Shown: in pieces, positions 54,955 to 64,000 of the stretch
Layout of the letters: every line of letters begins with the position of its first letter
Numbering within the stretch: position 1 is the stretch's first letter
Assembly: GCF_033807715.1 (NCBI RefSeq)
Contig: NC_084599.1
Location: forward strand, 3,299,625 to 3,363,624
Direction of reading: 5' to 3'
Length of the DNA stretch: 64,000 bases
Origin: Cololabis saira
Taxonomy: Eukaryota > Chordata > Actinopteri > Beloniformes > Belonidae
Notes under the pieces: generated by a model
The model's database searches: none
What the model was told of the DNA's origin: nothing
What the model saw: the letters and a program-made list of their open reading frames with translations, nothing else
Made by a program: the position numbers and the translations under genes

Positions 54955-55410
54955 AGGCCAGGTTGACTTCCAGCACCTGGCATCTCATGTACAAAGAGTG
55001 CATGGATTTAATTGTGAATCCTTGCATGGAATCAAATCATCTGATGATCCAGTCTTCATCCTGGACCAGCAGATCAGAGTGGTCCCTAAAGACTCACTCC
55101 GTACTGCATCCTGCCATCAGCAGGTTCCTCTACCAGAGCCAAGGCTGACGCTGGGATTTGCAGTATACATCTTTTTGTACCAACCTTTACTTTTTGGTTC
55201 AGACCATGTGGTTAATTGTGAAATTGTTGCATTTCGACTCCTGTGTAATTTATTTGGTGATGTGGGGACTGTCGTGTCCTTCACGTGTGATGGTGAACTT
55301 GTTGTTGAAGTCACTTTTCCTCATATGTTGGACTTCACTGCATCCCCAGTGAGTGTCGCCATTGGACAAAACCTCAGAAATGTGCGTGCACCAGAATTAA
55401 TGTGTGGGTG
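54955..55410 (-). mobile_element. Diverged copy of GGGGCCTCATGTWC element
   Basis: On the minus strand it shares with 59302-59930 the words CACGTGAAGGACACGACAG, TGCAGTGAAGT and CTGGTCCAGGATGAAGACTGG. It is heavily mutated. Confidence 0.55.
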
Positions 55411-55543
55411 AAGGACTACAACTTGATCGTGATCATGCAGATTTGAACAATTCCAGGTACATATCAAAGTTTTCTGTTGCAGCTAAAGTTAGTCTGGTTG
55501 GTGAACTCGTGAGGATGGATAAAACTAAACTGAACGTTCATTA

Positions 55544-55615
55544 TGACCCTGATGTGAGTTGAACACATAACCTTCTGATCTGGAGTCAGACGCGCTACCA
55601 TTGCGCCACAGAGCC
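55544..55615 (-). tRNA. tRNA-Trp (CCA)
   Basis: On the minus strand: 5' GGCTCTG pairs with CAGGGTC, the D arm is GTGGCGCAATGGTAGCGC, the anticodon loop CTCCAGA gives CCA, and the T arm is ATGTG-TTCAACT-CACAT. The T-stem differs from the usual vertebrate stem on both strands in a way that keeps pairing. A TTTT lies about 25 nt downstream on the minus strand. Confidence 0.8.
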
Positions 55616-55847
55616 TTTGCTGACATTTCTGTGGTTGTTTAATGAACACAAATCTAATCATAGAGGGCAAAAATTATATTGAGTCAGACCGCCAGTTGTG
55701 CAAGTTCTCCCACTTAACAGGATAGGAGAGGCCTGTCATTTACATCACAGATATATTTCAACTATGAGAAACAAAATGAAAAAAACAAAAATAATCAGAA
55801 AATCACATTGGCTGATTTTTAAAGAATGTATTTGCAAATTATAGTTT

Positions 55848-56075
55848 TTTTTTTTTTTAGTTTTTTTATTTTGGATCCCCATTAGCGGACGCAAAACGCC
55901 AACTAGTCTTCCTGGGGTCCATGAAAATTAAAATACATTCATATAAAAGCACAATTATACCTATATATACTTCCTATAGTACTTTACATTTTAAATGTAA
56001 GAATACATAACTAAATACATAAGTAATTACAATTACATCACTCCATTAACCCCCCCCCCCCCCCCCCACATCCCA
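55848..56075 (-). mobile_element. LINE 3' UTR-like fragment and C-run
   Basis: TTTTATTTTGGATCCCCATTAG and CTTCCTGGGGTCC are words I associate with fish LINE 3' ends in reverse orientation. A 17-C homopolymer follows at about 56050. Confidence 0.45.
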
Positions 56076-56229
56076 CCCACATCATTACACCAGCTACATC
56101 ACTGTAGTGGTAATCATCACCACCTGCAACTACATTGACACAATAAATCACGAAATGTATATCACAAAATGTATATTAAACATATATATTAACCATTGTT
56201 TGTGTCTAAGTTGAAAATAAGTATTTGAT

Positions 56230-57620
56230 CAATAACTAAAGTTAATCTCAATAATTTGTTAAACACCCTTTGTTGGCAATAACAGAGGTCAGATGTTTTC
56301 TGTAAGTCTTCACAAGGTTTTCTACGCTGTTGCTGGTATTTTGGTCCGTTCCTCCATGATCTCCTCTAGAGCAGTGATTGGTCCGTTCCTCCATGATCTC
56401 CTCTAGAACAGTGATTGGTCCGTTCCTCCATGATCTCCTCTAGAGCAGTGATTGGTCCGTTCCTCCATGATCTCCTCTAGAACAGTGATTGGTCCGTTCC
56501 TCCATGATCTCCTCTAGAGCAGTGATTGGTCCGTTCCTCCATGATCTCCTCTAGAGCAGTGATTGGTCCATTCCTCCAAGATCTCCTCTAGAGCAGTGAT
56601 TGGTCCGTTCCTCCATGATCTCCTCTAGAGCAGTGATTGGTCCGTTCCTCCATGATCTCCTCTAGAGCAGTGATTGGTCCGTTCCTCCATGATCTCCTCT
56701 AGAGCAGTGATTGGTCCGTTCCTCCATGATCTCCTCTAAAGCAGTGATTGGTCCGTTCCTCCATGATCTCCTCTAGAGCAGTGATTGGTCCGTTCCTCCA
56801 TGATCTCCTCTAGAGCAGTGATTGGTCCGTTCCTCCATGCAGATCTCCTCTAGAGCAGTGATTGGTCCGTTCCTCCATGATCTCCTCTAGAGCAGTGATT
56901 GGTCCGTTCCTCCATGATCTCCTCTAGAGCAGTGATTGGTCCGTTCCTCCATGATCTCCTCTAGAGCAGTGATGTTTTGGGGCTGTCGCTGGGAAACACA
57001 GAGTTTCAACTCCCTCCAAAGGTTTTCTATGGGGTTGAGATCTGGAGACTGGCTAGGCCACTCCAGGACCTGGAAATGTTTCTTATGAAGCCACTCCTTC
57101 GTTGCCGTGGCGATGTGTTTGGATCATTGTCCTGCTGAAAGACCCAGCCATGTTTCCTTTTCAATGCCCTGCTGATGGAAGGAGGTTTTCACTCTAAATC
57201 TCACCATACATGGCTCCATTCATTCTTTCCCTACAAGGATCAGTCGTCCTGGTTCCTTTGCAGAAAAACATCCCTGAATCATGATGTTTCCACCCCCGTG
57301 CTTCACAGTAGGTATGGTGTCCTTTGGAAGCAACTCGGCTTTCTTTGTGTGTGTTTCTACCAAAAGGTTCTATTGTGGTTTCATCTGACCATATAACATT
57401 CTCCCAATCCTCTTGTGCATCATCCAAATGCTCTCTAGCAAACTTCAGACCTGGACATGTCCTGTCTTCAGCAGGGGAACGTCTGGCCCTGCAGGATCTG
57501 AGTCCCTGATCGTAGTGAGTTACTGATGGTTCCTTTGTTACTCTGGTCTCAGCTCTCTGCAGGTCCTTCACTAGTTCCCCGTGTGGTTCTGGGATCTTTA
57601 CTCACCATTCTTGTGATCAT
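56230..57620 (-). mobile_element. Tc1-like transposon remnant
   Basis: On the minus strand, LKFAREHLDDAQEDWENVIW then SDET, then QQDND, then [18 protein letters not shown] give three parts of the Tc1 DDE catalytic region in the right order. They are separated by frameshifts. The C-terminal coding part has been converted into a tandem array (56342-56975). No intact termini were identified. Confidence 0.85.
56342..56975. repeat. 37-bp minisatellite, about 17 units
   Basis: The unit is TTGGTCCGTTCCTCCATGAT plus CTCCTCTAGAGCAGTGA. On the minus strand it reads [12 protein letters not shown], the Tc1 C-terminal coding sequence, so the array grew from transposase DNA. One unit carries an extra CAG-like insertion near 56840. 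Confidence 0.95.
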
Positions 57621-57644
57621 TTTTACCCCATGAGGTGAGATCTT

Positions 57645-57775
57645 GCATGGAGCCCCAGATGGAGGGAGATTATCAGTAGTGTCAGTCTTGGGCATTGCTC
57701 CCTCTACCAACCCCGGGAGGCTGCACTGAGCTCAGGTCTCCTCCTTAACCTGAGGATGATAATTCTTTATCACTG
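57645..57775 (-). mobile_element. SINE fragment
   Basis: GCATTGCTCCCTCTACCAACC and CTGCACTGAGCTCAGGTCTCC match the reverse complement of the body of the SINE at 21634-22155. Confidence 0.75.
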
Positions 57776-57782
57776 ACACATA

Positions 57783-59124
<1,342 letters not shown>

Positions 59125-59194
59125 CTCCCCGTCGGGGAATCTAACCCCGGTCTCCTGTGTAACAGGCAGAGATTCTGTCCACTGCTAACGATGA
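59125..59194 (-). pseudogene. tRNA-Asp-like pseudogene with GTT anticodon
   Basis: On the minus strand it follows tRNA-Asp from TCATCGTTAG to GACGGGGAG, with a perfect T arm CGGGG-TTAGATT-CCCCG and CCTGTTAC in the anticodon loop (GTT instead of GTC). The acceptor has a mismatch at position 3, the D arm is shortened and the T-loop has TTAG instead of TTCG. Confidence 0.65.
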
Positions 59195-59301
59195 CATGTT
59201 CAATGTTCTGTCATTCTAATCTCTTCTAATCTTTGTTATAACCGGAGAGGGTAGCTAAACCAAAGTGTCCTCTAAAGAGTGAATGTGAGTTAGGACACCA
59301 G

Positions 59302-61279
59302 GGGCCTTATGTACTAAGAGTGCGGCGCACAAAAAACGTGCGTACGCCACTTTCAACGCTCACGGTCGGATGTACAAAGAATGGCGTGAACGTAGAAAGT
59401 TGCGGTCTTTCACGCACACACCAAGGCTGGTTTACGCACTTTTCTGAGGTTTTGTCCGTTGGCGACACTCACTGGTGATGCAGTGAAGTGCAGAATATGA
59501 GGAAACGTAACGTCAGCAATAAATTCAGGACCACGTGAAGGACACGACAGTCCAGACATCATCAGATAAATTACACAAGAGTGGAGCTGCAACAATCTCA
59601 CAATCAACCACATGATCTGAACAAACAACTAAAGGAGCTCAACGATGGAACCAGCAAATCCTGATGGAGCTTTGGCTCCGTTAGAGGAACCTGCTGATGC
59701 AGGATCAGGAGCGAGTCCTGGCACCACACCGATCTGCTGGTCCAGGACTAAGACTGGACCATCAGCTGGTTTAGTCTGGATCTGCTGGTCCAGGACTAAG
59801 ACTGGACCATCAGCTGGTTCAGGTACCAAGAGGATCCTCCTGGATCTCTGCTCTGAACTGGACCAGCTGCTCTGGTTCAGACCAACATGATGCTTCAGCT
59901 GGAGCTGCAGGTCGGACATCTGCCTGTCGTCATGACGACCGTATGGGAGGACTACTGGAGATAAAAGCCAGACCCTAAATATCCCATAACTGTGTCTGGA
60001 CAGAAATACATTAAAATTAATTTTGAAGCATAAACCGGTGTTGTGCCAAAAAATGATTGCCTGCCAGAATCTGATATCTTCTCATTTGTGGCCGAGGGAG
60101 CGCGCACAGCAGCCCGTTGAGCGAGAGCGCTAAACCGTCAGATTTCAGATTATGAAGCTCAAAAATGAGATCAAGTCATATTTAGGCAGAAACAACTTTT
60201 CATTAACTGTATTTGGTCTTCAATCAATTTTTGGCAGGTAAAAAGACCCATTTTCAGGGGAGAAATCAGATTCTGGCAGGCAATCACTCTTTGGCACGAC
60301 AGGGATCTAGACCTGTCTCTCCTCCTGCGGATGCAACACTCCGAGTTACAGCAATTTTGCTCTTTATTTCCCACGTTTGCACTTCGATAATCCCGTCGGC
60401 ACAAATTGTCTTTATTTCTGCAGCAGAGGAATCAGATCGTAATGCTTCATGTTTTAAATATAAATGTATTTTGTTCACATTGTTATACTGGTGATCGCGG
60501 ACATCCATAATGTGTAAAACTCAATAAACGTGTACATTGGTCTTAATCCGTTAGTATATAATATGCATGACAATAAAGCAGAACGAGGAGCCGTTTTTCA
60601 TCCACCAAAAATTCTGGTGTCGGTTCTTAAAATACAAACAAGAAAAGCAGAGTGTAATGATGCACTAACGCTGCCCATAAACATTAACAAACCCGTACGA
60701 TCATAATAAAACCACAACTCTTCACGGAACGCAACGCAAAGCAAAGAACACCATAATGTGTCAAACTGAATCCAGAAGGGCCGGTGTCCTGCATGTTTTA
60801 GATGTTTCACTGCTTTAACACACCTGATTCTAATTAATCATCGTCACCAACTTGTCATCAAAGTCTGGATAGTTCTGTTGATGACACAGTCACTTGTATC
60901 ATGGTGCAATGAAGCAGGGAAACATCTGAAACCTGCAGGGACACCGGCCCTCGAGGACTGGAGTCCGACACCCAGCTCAGAGCCGATGTTTTTTTTTTTA
61001 ATTTGTTTTACCTGTTTTTGCACATTTCTTGTTAGGATGAGCGGTTTTTAATGGATAATTATCTTCATATCATATTCAAACATATATTTGAGGGAGGAGA
61101 CAAGGCGGAGTGTTGTGCTCCCGCATGTGCGCTCAAATCCACGCTGATTGGGATGTACAGAGAAACCTGCGTGGATTTGGGCGTACGCACAGCTTTGTAC
61201 ATATGAATTTTTGCGTTCTTGTTAATTCCACGCACGGATTCAAGTTGAAATCCACACACTCTTAGTACATGAGGCCCCT
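59302..61279. mobile_element. ~2-kb TIR element (GGGGCCTYATGTACTAAGAGTG)
   Basis: The left end CAGGGGCCTTATGTACTAAG and the reverse complement of the right end (CAGGGGCCTCATGTACTAAG) agree over more than 20 bp. Sub-terminal GTGCGTACGCC and GGCGTACGCAC are also inverted. Truncated copies are at 48270 and 54955. The interior has a short open frame (59645-59890) with a 51-bp direct duplication (GGTCCAGGACTAAGACTGG). No transposase was recognised. Confidence 0.8.
60776..60975. mobile_element. Degraded hAT MITE inside the 2-kb element
   Basis: Contains GGCCGGTGTCCTGCATG to CACCGGCCCTCGAGGAC, the 224-bp family interior. Both terminal 15-mers are lost or mutated. Confidence 0.75.
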
Positions 61280-61302
61280 GCTCTAACTATCTGAAGGCTC
61301 TA

Positions 61303-61375
61303 TAACCACAGAGGGACTCGAACCCTCAATCTTCTGATCCGAAGTCAGACGCCTTGTCCATTAGGCCATGTGGTC
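61303..61375 (-). tRNA. tRNA-Arg (TCG)
   Basis: A 73-nt minus-strand cloverleaf. Acceptor GACCACA/TGTGGTT is fully paired (with one G-T), the D arm is TGGCCTAATGGACAAGGC, the anticodon arm TCTGA-CTTCGGA-TCAGA gives TCG, and the T arm is GAGGG-TTCGAGT-CCCTC. This is the best-preserved tRNA in the window. No run of four T lies within about 100 nt downstream on its strand, because the 2-kb TIR element begins 23 bp away. Confidence 0.92.
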
Positions 61376-61577
61376 CACGACTTGCTCCTCTTTCTCATAA
61401 AAAAAACAGTTAATCCTGGACTTCCGGTTGAGGGCGCATGGAGTGAAGACGTGTTAATCTCTAGCTCCCGCTTTAATTACCTTTATATACACCCCACCTG
61501 TATTTATTGAACTGGAAACCACTGGTATTTTTCTTTATTACTACCTCGATATACACTGACACGATTTAGGACCGAAA

Positions 61578-62378
61578 ATGCCTCCCAAACCCGCTAAATC
61601 GCAAGAGAAGTCGGAGCCTGACGCGGCTGCCGTTGGCAAAGCCGAACTGATCGCCATATTGTCGGACCACAGATCAGCCTTGCTGGCTGAGCTCAAAACG
61701 TCATTTAAAGAGCTGAGTGAGAAACTGGACGGACTCCAGGAAACTGTCAACTGCCACGACACCAGACTGACATCTCTGGAGGATAATGCTGAGTCCCTTC
61801 ACCAGTGGTTGGAGACGGTGGAGACTCTTTGCGACACATTGCAGTCCGATAACCAGAAGCTAAAGGCTAAGCTAACGGACCTGGAGGGGAGGAGCAGGCG
61901 GAGTAACGCGCGGCTCGTCGGCTTACCTGAAGGGATTGAACGCCCGCAACCCACCAACTTTTTCTCCCGGTTGCTGAAGGAAGTTCTTGGTGAAGATGTT
62001 TTCCCCTCTGCACCGGAGCTGGACCGGGCTCACCGCAGCCTGGCTCCCAAGCCGGGTCGCGGGGACAGACCCCGGCCCGTCCTGATATGTTTTCACCGCT
62101 TCCAGAATAAAGAGCTGCTGATCCGGGAGGCCAGGAAGAGAGGCACGCTGCAATACCAGGGACACGCTTTCCGAGTCTACGAGGACTACTCTGCAGAGGT
62201 GGTGACCCAGCGGAGGGCTTACACGGCGGCGATGGCGGCTTTATACAAGATGGGACTGAAACCCGCTCTCCTGTACCCAGCCAGGCTCCGCATAACGCAG
62301 ACGGACGGCACCCGCGTTTGGCTTGGATCAGTGGCCGAGGCAGATAAGTTCATCCAGGCGTTTAAAGACTCCTCATAA
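61578..62378 (+). CDS. L1 ORF1 RNA-binding protein
   Basis: A 266-codon uninterrupted frame from ATG 61578. Residues about 25-105 form a heptad-rich coiled coil. About 108-200 resemble the non-canonical RRM (SRRSNARLVGLPEG, ELDRAHRS, RPVLICFHRF). About 198-245 resemble the C-terminal domain (FRVYEDYSAEVVTQRRAY, LYPARLRI). L1 ORF1p trimerises, binds the element's RNA and is needed for retrotransposition. The start is supported by the short leader and the usual ORF1 length in fish L1s. There are no stops or frameshifts, so the copy could be recent. Confidence 0.92.
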   Translation: MPPKPAKSQEKSEPDAAAVGKAELIAILSDHRSALLAELKTSFKELSEKLDGLQETVNCHDTRLTSLEDNAESLHQWLETVETLCDTLQSDNQKLKAKLTDLEGRSRRSNARLVGLPEGIERPQPTNFFSRLLKEVLGEDVFPSAPELDRAHRSLAPKPGRGDRPRPVLICFHRFQNKELLIREARKRGTLQYQGHAFRVYEDYSAEVVTQRRAYTAAMAALYKMGLKPALLYPARLRITQTDGTRVWLGSVAEADKFIQAFKDSS

Positions 62379-63518
62379 CGGTGTAATCTACAGTGATTTT
62401 GTAAGCCACGGACTTTTTTATTTTATTTATTTATTTATTTATTTTTTTAATTTAGGTTTTTCATTGCACAGGTAAAATTTTTACAACCGTGATTTTTTTT
62501 TTTACTACAGGTGAGGTTTCTGTGCATTTATAATATAACGCAGTCAGTTTACAAACGATTGTTGTTGGTTTCTTTTTTTTTTTTTTTTTTTGAGGGGGGG
62601 GGGGGGGTTGCTTTCCATGTCTTTTCATTTATACATTTGTAGATGAGTAAGTTTTACTAGTTTTTTTCTCTTTTATAGCTTGTATTCTTATATTTGTTCA
62701 GGTCAGTTTGATACCCAGAGCATTTGCACTACCTCATTTCATTTACATATGTATGAGGGTTCTTTTTCTTCTTTTTTCTTTTTATTTATATTTTATTTTT
62801 TATTTTCTTTTATTTTTATTTTTTATTTCCCATTTTATCTATATTTTTGAAAATGAGCGAGCTCCACTGGTTTACTACCCTGTTCTATGGGTCTTTATAT
62901 TGAGGCCGTTTTATTTACACTCCCTTTATCTGGTTTACAAGTAACAGGCTGGGCTAAGCTTGGAAGGTTTTTAAAGCACCATAGTTATTTCAACTTTTAA
63001 TGCTGGGGATATTATGCAGTTCCAATTGCTTTACTTATGTTTGGAATATGCACAAAGGGAATTATGTATTTTTTTTTTTTTTTTTTTTTTAGTATTATTC
63101 TTTTTTATTTATATAGTATTATTATTATATTTTTTTTTTTTTTTTTTTTTTATATTCTATTTACACTCATCTACCTTTCACCACGTTCAGCTCTCCCCTC
63201 TGTATCAGGTGGGGAACTTAACGTATTAATCAAAAGGCGGAATAGAGAGCTTTTTTTATTGTATTTTATTTTTTTATTTTTCATTAGACAAGATAGGTAA
63301 TCTGGAAGTCTGGAAGTTAGTTAGGGAAGGTGTGTTGTTTGTTCTAACAGCTGAAGTCACCTTAGGGTTGGGGGGAGGTTGTTTTTATTTTACTGTCACT
63401 CAGGGTATAATGGCTGTTCATTCTTACCACTTAAGTATCTGGTTTAAACTTTATCGGCGCTGTATCACTTGCCTGATGTATAAATGCCTATTCATAATAT
63501 ATTTCACGCAGAAGCAGC
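62379..63518 (+). other. L1 inter-ORF spacer
   Basis: 1.14 kb of T-rich DNA with several poly-T runs (for example 62573-62591, 63069-63090, 63130-63150) and a G-run at 62595. Short open frames here are low-complexity artefacts. Confidence 0.6.
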
Positions 63519-64000
63519 ATGACCGGAGACATTAACTTTGTCAGCTGGAATGTCAAGGGCCTGAATCATCCGGTAAAGAGGAAAAAAGCACTAGTACATC
63601 TTAAGCATATGAGGACGGGAATTGCTTTTCTGCAGGAGACTCACCTTCGATGGTCGGACCACTCCCGTTTAAAATGTGGGTGGGTGGGGCAGCTCTTCCA
63701 CTCCACTTTTCAGGCTAAGGCGAGAGGCGTTGCCATATTGGTGAATAAGGACATATCTTTTACCCCCTCTGATACCATTGTAGATTCAAACGGTCGTTAC
63801 ATTATAGTTACAGGCAAACTCTATAACACCAAGGTCATACTGGCTAATATATATGCTCCGAATTTTGATGACGCTCAGTTTTTCGAGCGTCTCATCAAAT
63901 CACTCCCGGATCTAAATTCTCACCTGCTCATTATGGGAGGGGACTTTAATTTTTGTTTAGATCCTGGGATGGATAGATCATCAACTAGACGTGGTTATCC
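63519..64000 (+). CDS. L1 ORF2, endonuclease start (truncated by window)
   Basis: ATG 63519 opens a frame that stays open to the window edge (160 codons). It encodes the apurinic-like endonuclease: VSWNVKGLNHP (Asn), IAFLQETHLR (catalytic Glu), ILANIYAPNFDD and GGDFNFCLDP (Asp and Asn). In full L1s this domain nicks target DNA and is followed by reverse transcriptase. No defects are visible in the part shown. Confidence 0.92.
   Translation, partial: MTGDINFVSWNVKGLNHPVKRKKALVHLKHMRTGIAFLQETHLRWSDHSRLKCGWVGQLFHSTFQAKARGVAILVNKDISFTPSDTIVDSNGRYIIVTGKLYNTKVILANIYAPNFDDAQFFERLIKSLPDLNSHLLIMGGDFNFCLDPGMDRSSTRRGY

Larger units (their letters stand above)
61410..64000 (+). mobile_element. L1-type LINE, 5' part
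   Basis: Starts with a short 5' UTR (GGACTTCCGGTTGAGGGCGC), then intact ORF1 (61578-62378), a 1.14-kb T-rich spacer (62379-63518) and the beginning of ORF2 (63519 onward). It runs off the right edge. Completeness at the 5' end suggests a fairly recent insertion. Confidence 0.85.

Noticed and set aside
54998..55411. 137-codon plus-strand frame
   Set aside because: It is antisense to a diverged copy of the 59302-61279 repeat, with no recognisable protein family.
62708..63300. Phe/Tyr-rich open frames in the L1 spacer
   Set aside because: They arise from poly-T and ATTT-rich DNA between ORF1 and ORF2.

Overview
The window looks like nuclear DNA of a teleost fish. It carries two vertebrate genes split into short exons with GT-AG introns. 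These sit in a dense field of fish-type transposable elements: hAT and PIF/Harbinger-like MITEs, TTAA-flanked elements, Tc1, several LINE clades including L1, tRNA-derived SINEs and a Gypsy-type LTR. Long (TG)n tracts and minisatellites are also common. Nothing prokaryotic, such as operons, Shine-Dalgarno sites or CRISPR arrays, is present. I could not identify the species.

Layout. 1-12.6 kb is intergenic and repeat-rich: hAT-like, Tc1/mariner-like and two TTAA-flanked elements, a THAP-domain element with two minisatellites, and a LINE tail inside a (TG)n tract. 12.6-18.8 kb (+) holds a complete BK-channel beta subunit gene, best matched to kcnmb2. It has four coding exons joining to 233 aa, including a small first exon that would encode the N-terminal inactivation ball. 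18.8-25.1 kb is intergenic: a BED-finger hAT remnant, two LINE fragments, a SINE, palindromic MITEs and a ~480 bp palindrome. 25.7-39.2 kb (+) holds a complete uhmk1 (KIS kinase) gene with nine coding exons joining in phase to 443 aa. Its introns carry two BED/hAT-type elements, a second THAP element and inverted copies of two repeat families. 39.2-49.1 kb is downstream repeat DNA with two ATGTAAT-rich palindromic elements. 49.1-51.7 kb is a nested MITE/hAT/LTR locus running into a 33-bp-unit minisatellite of about 1.76 kb.

53.7-61.4 kb has three tRNA genes with good cloverleafs (Lys-TTT, Trp-CCA, Arg-TCG) and three decayed tRNA copies. Repeats break up this region, including a Tc1 copy whose C-terminal coding sequence became a 37-bp minisatellite. 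61.4-64 kb is the 5' part of an L1-type LINE with an intact ORF1 and the start of ORF2, running off the window.

The two protein genes lie in the same direction, 6.9 kb apart, and have no evident shared function. KCNMB2 is a membrane subunit that inactivates BK channels. UHMK1 is a nuclear serine/threonine kinase with a U2AF-homology motif. I found no convincing new multi-gene system. The most unusual material is the THAP/minisatellite element pair, the palindromic ATGTAAT elements, the multi-frame-open LTR minisatellite and the relic tRNA cluster. All family names come from remembered sequence patterns, not searches.
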